A stretch of DNA of 64,000 bases. Source: Glycocaulis sp. (GTDB lineage: Bacteria; Pseudomonadota; Alphaproteobacteria; Caulobacterales; Maricaulaceae). Below the pieces are notes generated by a model. The model made no database searches. It saw nothing but the letters and a program-made list of their open reading frames with translations, and had not been told where the DNA came from. The stretch covers positions 248,001-312,000 of the forward strand of contig JAIUMI010000001.1 in assembly GCA_022565665.1 (NCBI GenBank), written 5' to 3'. The first letter of the stretch is position 1, and the number at the start of each line of letters is the position of its first letter. Below are positions 60,169 through 64,000 of the stretch, piece by piece. The translations under genes were made by a program, and so were the position numbers.

Positions 60169-61566
60169 ATGACGAATAATCACATCGCGGCTGCGATCCG
60201 CGACTTTCTGAACAATAACGACACCGCGTCCATCAAGACGGCGCTGGCCAGCCTCCACCCGGCTGATATCGCCAATGCCATCGGCACGCTGAGCCCCGAC
60301 GAAGTGGCCCGCGTGCTGGTGGCGCTCGGCGTGGAAACGGCAGCCGAAGTCTTCGGCTATCTGCCCGCCGACATGCAGGCCGAAACGGCGCTCGCCATGG
60401 AACGGGATGCACTGGCCGCGCTGATAACCGCCATGTCACCCGACGAGCGGGCCGACCTCTTCAACGCCTTGCCCAAGGAGCTGCAGGACCGGCTCCTGCC
60501 CGTTCTGGCACGGGCAGACCGTGAGGATATCCGCAAGCTGTCCGCCTACCCGGAGGGCAGTGCCGGCGCGATCATGACGTCGGATTACGCGACGCTGAAA
60601 CCGGACCTCACCACAGTGGAGGCGATCGCCAAGCTGCGCCGTGAGGCTCCGAACAAGGAGACGATCTACGATTCCTACGTGGTCGATGAGGACCGCCGCC
60701 TGATCGGTGTGGTTTCCTTGCGTGATCTGCTGACCGAGCCGGACGAGGCGCTGGTCGGCGACATCATGGTGCGCGAGGTTATCGTCGTGCGTGCCGGGGA
60801 TTCCCAGGAAGAGGCCGCCCGCAAGATCGCTCAGTATGACCTTCTGGCCATCCCGGTGATCAATGGCGGGGACGCGCTGGTCGGCATCATCACCGCCGAT
60901 GACGCGATGGACGTGCAGGCGGCCGAAGCCACAGAGGACTTCTACCGCGCAGGTGGCGTGCAGGACGTGGGCAGCGACCAGAAGGGCTATCTGCCCGGCA
61001 TGAAGCGCATCACCAATGTGCGCACCGCCTCGACCTTCGTGCTTTACCGGATGCGGATCGTCTGGCTGGTGCTGCTGGTGTTCGGCAACATCTTCTCTGG
61101 TGAGGGCATCGCCTATTTCGAAGACACGATCATGGCTTATGTGGCGCTCGTCTTCTTCCTGCCCTTGCTGATCGACTCCGGCGGCAATGCAGGCTCACAG
61201 GCCGCCACGCTGATGGTGCGTGGCCTCGCAGTCGGCGATGTGAAGCTTTCCGACTGGGGCCGCATGATCGGGCGGGAAAGCTTTGTTGCGCTCCTGCTCG
61301 GCATCACCATGGCCGCTGCCGTATCGATCATTGGCATTTTCCGTGGGGGGCCGGAAATCGCGCTCGTGGTGTCCCTCTCCATGGTCGTGATCGTGCTGGT
61401 CGGTTCGATCATCGGGATGAGCCTGCCCTTCATCCTGTCCCGGTTCAAACTTGATCCGGCAGCCGCCAGTGCCCCGCTCATCACCTCCATCGCCGATGCC
61501 GCCGGCGTAGTGATCTATTTCTCGATTGCCACCGCGCTTCTCGACATCAACGCCGCGGCGGCATGA
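60169..61566 (+). CDS. mgtE: Magnesium transporter MgtE
   Basis: The 465-residue inner-membrane Mg2+ channel has the cytoplasmic N domain (about residues 20-125, helical repeats LHPADIANAIGTLSPDEVAR), two CBS domains (about 130-255) and a five-helix pore domain. The pore signature IDSGGNAGSQAATLMVRGLA is intact, and acidic residues in N and CBS domains normally bind Mg2+ to gate the channel. AGGAGG precedes the ATG but is locked in a hairpin. It leads the cluster mgtE, barrel protein, mgtC. Length is normal. Confidence 0.97.
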   Translation: MTNNHIAAAIRDFLNNNDTASIKTALASLHPADIANAIGTLSPDEVARVLVALGVETAAEVFGYLPADMQAETALAMERDALAALITAMSPDERADLFNALPKELQDRLLPVLARADREDIRKLSAYPEGSAGAIMTSDYATLKPDLTTVEAIAKLRREAPNKETIYDSYVVDEDRRLIGVVSLRDLLTEPDEALVGDIMVREVIVVRAGDSQEEAARKIAQYDLLAIPVINGGDALVGIITADDAMDVQAAEATEDFYRAGGVQDVGSDQKGYLPGMKRITNVRTASTFVLYRMRIVWLVLLVFGNIFSGEGIAYFEDTIMAYVALVFFLPLLIDSGGNAGSQAATLMVRGLAVGDVKLSDWGRMIGRESFVALLLGITMAAAVSIIGIFRGGPEIALVVSLSMVVIVLVGSIIGMSLPFILSRFKLDPAAASAPLITSIADAAGVVIYFSIATALLDINAAAA

Positions 61567-61594
61567 CCGGTCCCAATCAACAGGAGCAAGACCG

Positions 61595-62281
61595 ATGAAA
61601 AAATTTCTCTTTGCTTTCAGCGCTCTGGCGCTGAGCCTTTCCGCCATACCGACAGCCTTTGCCAATGGCGGCCCTTACGCGGTGGACGATGCCGGCATTG
61701 CCACGCCTGGCAAGTTCAAGCTCGAAGCCTGGAGCTCGTTTGCCAATAATGGCGACCGGGTCTACCTCGTCTCCCCGGGCTTCACGCTCGAAGCCCTGCC
61801 CTTTATCGAGTTCGAACTGACAGCTGAAAGCCGCCGTGCGGACGGAGAGTGGGCCACCACTTTCGCGCCCGCGGCCAAGATCGCCCTGCGCGATATTGAC
61901 GAGCACGGCTACGGCCTCGCTCTTTCCATCGGCAGCGGCCATGCCGGCGTGATCCGCAATGCCGATACGCTCTATGCCGTCGTCCCGCTGTCCGTGCCGG
62001 TGAATGACCGTCTCAACCTGCATTTCAATGCGGGCGTGGAACGCGACCTTACCGAAAACGAGACCGTGGGTGTGTGGGGCATGGCCGCCCAGGTGATGGC
62101 CACCGACCGGCTGGAACTGATCGGCGAGGTGTTCGGCGCGGAGAATGATCGCCCCGGCTGGCAGGCCGGTATCCGCCCCTACGTGTTCGACGGCAATGTG
62201 GCGCTCGAGATCGTCTATGGACGCAATCTCGATGGCGAACGGGCCGACTGGCTGACCTTGGGCCTCTCGTTCGAGTTCTAG
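61595..62281 (+). CDS. Predicted outer-membrane beta-barrel protein
   Basis: The 228-residue protein has a signal peptide (MKKFLFAFSALALSLSAIPTAFA) and a mature part of alternating hydrophobic strands (FKLEAWSSFA, VYLVSPGFTLEALP, AALKIALRD-like AAKIALRDIDEHGYGLALSI, LNLHFNAGVERDL). It ends DWLTLGLSFEF with terminal Phe, as outer-membrane barrels do. AGGAG precedes the ATG. It lies 28 bases after mgtE, so it is probably in the same transcript and may serve Mg2+ entry or envelope adjustment at low Mg2+. No family name is certain. Confidence 0.8.
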   Translation: MKKFLFAFSALALSLSAIPTAFANGGPYAVDDAGIATPGKFKLEAWSSFANNGDRVYLVSPGFTLEALPFIEFELTAESRRADGEWATTFAPAAKIALRDIDEHGYGLALSIGSGHAGVIRNADTLYAVVPLSVPVNDRLNLHFNAGVERDLTENETVGVWGMAAQVMATDRLELIGEVFGAENDRPGWQAGIRPYVFDGNVALEIVYGRNLDGERADWLTLGLSFEF

Positions 62282-62355
62282 CCATCAATGGGTTGAAGGG
62301 CAGGCCGGGCGTGCTATCGCTTGGGCCTGCCCTTTCTCCTGTATGGTGCCTCGTC

Positions 62356-63063
62356 ATGCTCGATCCGCTGATCATCCAGTCCGCCATCAATCTGGTCGCT
62401 GCCGTCCTGCTTGGCAGCCTGATCGGGTTTGAACGCCAGTGGCGCCAGCGCCTTGCGGGCCTGCGTACCAACACGCTGGTGGCGCTGGGCTCTGCCAGTT
62501 TCGTGGTCTTCTCCACCCTTTATGGCGGGGACGAGGTGAGCCCTACCCGTGTGGCCGCGCAGGTCGTATCCGGGGTCGGCTTTATCGGGGCCGGGATCAT
62601 TTTCCGCGAAGGCTTCAATGTGCGCGGGCTCAACACGGCCGCCACGCTCTGGTGCGCCGCAGCCGTGGGTGTGCTCGCCGGTGCGGGCGCGATCGAGTAC
62701 GCCTTCCTCGTGGCGGTTCTGGTTGTGCTGGTGAACCTTCTGCTGCGCCCGCTGGCCGCGAAGATCAACCGCCAGCCCATGGACAGTGCCGAACTGCCCG
62801 CAGGCTATGCCGTCACCATTGTCTGCCGGGGCGAACAGGAAGCCCATATCCGCGCACTTCTGCTGCAGGGCGTGGCCTCGGGCGGCCTGCATCTGAAATC
62901 CCTCGACAGCGAGAATATCGAGGAGAGTGAACGGGTTGAAGTCAGTGCCGAGCTCTCCGCCGACAGCCGCGCGGACAAGACGCTGGAGCAGATTGTTGGA
63001 CGGCTGAGTCTTGAGCCGGCGGTTACGGCCGCGCGCTGGCGCATTTCCGATATGGAGCGCTAA
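62356..63063 (+). CDS. MgtC/SapB family membrane protein
   Basis: The 235-residue protein has four to five membrane helices with the family motifs LLGSLIGFERQWRQRLAGLR, TNTLVALGSASFVV and SGVGFIGAGIIFREG followed by VRGLNTAATLW. A soluble C-terminal ACT-like domain covers about residues 150-235. MgtC proteins are linked to growth at low Mg2+ and, in pathogens, to control of the F-type ATPase. It is the third gene after mgtE, which supports a magnesium role here. The ATG at 62356 precedes the first helix. Confidence 0.92.
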   Translation: MLDPLIIQSAINLVAAVLLGSLIGFERQWRQRLAGLRTNTLVALGSASFVVFSTLYGGDEVSPTRVAAQVVSGVGFIGAGIIFREGFNVRGLNTAATLWCAAAVGVLAGAGAIEYAFLVAVLVVLVNLLLRPLAAKINRQPMDSAELPAGYAVTIVCRGEQEAHIRALLLQGVASGGLHLKSLDSENIEESERVEVSAELSADSRADKTLEQIVGRLSLEPAVTAARWRISDMER

Positions 63064-63128
63064 GCCGCTTGGCCGCTCACTCTCCCCGTTCTAGGGTGCT
63101 GGCAGGACAGACTAGGGGGAGATCAATC

Positions 63129-63605
63129 ATGTTCCGCGCAATGATGGCCGCCATTCTGCTGGCAGGGCTTGCCTGTTCGGGCGCTCTGGCCAATGAGACG
63201 ATCCGCCATGTCGATGCTGGCACGCTGCGCGCAGTGGTCGAACGGCTGGGCCACGAAAACCTTGGCGAAGCCGTGCTGGAGAACGGCGCTCCGGCCATCG
63301 AGGCGCGCCAGCCAGACGGTTTCAGCTATGCGCTGGTTGGCGTGGTGTGCGAGGACGGGCGATGCCTTGGCATGATGAGCCAGGTCGAGTTCGACAATGA
63401 TATCGGCCTGACCGCCAACCACACTAATGAGATCAATGTACGCTGGGCTGCGGTGAAGGCCGTGCTTTTCGGACAGTCGGTCCAGTTTTCCCGCTACGAC
63501 ATCGCCGATGGCGGCACCAGCGCCGAAGCGCTCGCCGCCTCGGTGGACGTGCTGCTCAGCGTGACTGCGGTCATCATCGCTGCCTTCCAGCAGGCGGACG
63601 ATTAA
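63129..63605 (+). CDS. Exported YbjN-like protein
   Basis: The 158-residue protein has a signal peptide (MFRAMMAAILLAGLACSGAL) and a domain with the YbjN-type pattern: helix-strand repeats, LRAVVERLGHENLGEAVLEN, and NHTNEINVRWAAVKAVLFGQ. YbjN proteins are tetramer-forming helper-like folds of uncertain role. GGGGGAG precedes the ATG at 63129. It lies 65 bases after mgtC and has its own leader, so co-transcription is possible but not certain. Family match is moderate. Confidence 0.7.
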   Translation: MFRAMMAAILLAGLACSGALANETIRHVDAGTLRAVVERLGHENLGEAVLENGAPAIEARQPDGFSYALVGVVCEDGRCLGMMSQVEFDNDIGLTANHTNEINVRWAAVKAVLFGQSVQFSRYDIADGGTSAEALAASVDVLLSVTAVIIAAFQQADD

Positions 63606-63613
63606 GCCCTGCC

Positions 63614-64000
63614 CTAACCCGCTTTCAGCGTCAGGATCGCCCAGCCATCGATGAGATCGGTATGGGCGGTGACGAGCCCGGCGTCCCGGTAGGCCGCTTC
63701 CACGCCCGCAATCTGCTCTTCCAGCAGGCCGGAGAGGATCGCTCGGCCATCCGGCGCCAGCCGCTCAGCCAGCGCGCGGGCGAGTTCCTGTAGAGGACCT
63801 GCCAGGATATTGGCAAAGATCAGGTCAAAGGCCGCGCCCTCAAAGGCCGGATGATCAAACCCGTCCGCCACGATGGCCTCAATGCGGTCTGACACACCAT
63901 TCTTCGCGGTATTGATATCGGTCTCGGTGACGGCTTCAGGGTCGATATCGCTCGCCAGCACATCGGCATTCGGCCAGACCAGCGCCGCCGCGATGGCCAG
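63614..64000 (-). CDS. prmA: Ribosomal protein L11 methyltransferase, cut by window edge
   Basis: Only the C-terminal 129 codons are in the window; the front lies beyond 64000. The visible part has the SAM-dependent core: VLASDIDPEAVTETDINTAK, then FDLIFANILAGPLQELARAL with the NIL(A)xPL motif typical of PrmA, and LSGLLEEQIAGVEAAYRDAG. PrmA trimethylates ribosomal protein L11. It converges on the YbjN-like gene. The end at 63614 is a normal stop, so the gene is intact on this side. Confidence 0.93.
   Translation of the reverse strand: MAIAAALVWPNADVLASDIDPEAVTETDINTAKNGVSDRIEAIVADGFDHPAFEGAAFDLIFANILAGPLQELARALAERLAPDGRAILSGLLEEQIAGVEAAYRDAGLVTAHTDLIDGWAILTLKAG

Noticed and set aside
1-64000. 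CRISPR array, insertion sequence or prophage
   Set aside because: No regularly spaced repeats, transposase or phage structural genes were recognised anywhere. The only mobile-looking unit is the restriction-modification module.

Overview
This 64 kb window is GC-rich, gene-dense chromosomal DNA from an alphaproteobacterium. The best guess is the order Maricaulales (Maricaulis, Oceanicaulis or Glycocaulis relatives). The case rests on the bifunctional acetylglutamate kinase/N-acetylglutamate synthase, a type characterised from Maricaulis maris, on the acetylornithine-type carbamoyltransferase beside it, on Oar-like and other TonB-dependent receptors, on EI-Ntr (ptsP) beside lysC, and on the rpmH-rnpA-yidC-engB...dapD order. 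The placement is inference; no 16S gene is present.

Layout. 0.1-12 kb: mostly minus-strand housekeeping genes (prfA, LOG protein, ArsC/Spx-like protein, MAPEG protein, RodZ-like protein, ptsP, lysC, an ABC exporter divergent from soxR, ubiG, ispG). 12-15.4 kb: an AT-richer type II restriction-modification pair lying between what look like the two ends of an older type ISP restriction gene, followed by repeat-rich DNA. 15.4-23.4 kb: marC, a double retropepsin, padR, and a putrescine cluster (aguA, serine hydrolase, aguB, GNAT-nitrilase). 23.4-29.3 kb: large Oar-like receptor, GT39 glycosyltransferase, msrA. 29.4-32.7 kb: argC, argAB and argF' with overlapping ends. 32.8-39.5 kb: L,D-transpeptidase, rpiA, gabD, glmU, gph and small genes. 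39.8-45.6 kb: tRNA-Val, a ferric-iron ABC operon with a candidate Fur box, gamma-glutamyltransferase. 46-50 kb: TonB receptor, P1 peptidase, acidic lipoprotein. 50-56 kb: minus-strand chain rpmH-rnpA-yidC-engB-DUF1036-HAD-dapD; every junction from rnpA to dapD overlaps. 56-59.6 kb: orphan histidine kinase, two unknown small genes, lipocalin, TetR regulator. 59.6-63.6 kb: Mg2+ cluster (mgtE, barrel protein, mgtC, YbjN-like). The right edge cuts prmA.

The most interesting points are as follows. (1) The roughly 570-nt leader of mgtE holds a well-initiated 35-codon ORF beginning Met-Asp-Glu-Pro, a hairpin that fully sequesters the mgtE Shine-Dalgarno, and uORF codons able to pair with the sequestering arm; this is a candidate Mg2+-sensing leader. 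(2) One restriction system appears to have replaced the interior of another. (3) engB appears to start at CTG inside a CTGA overlap with yidC. (4) A SoxR box sits in an over-long promoter spacer in front of an ABC exporter. (5) argB is missing from its usual place next to engB, matching the presence of the fused argAB gene elsewhere.
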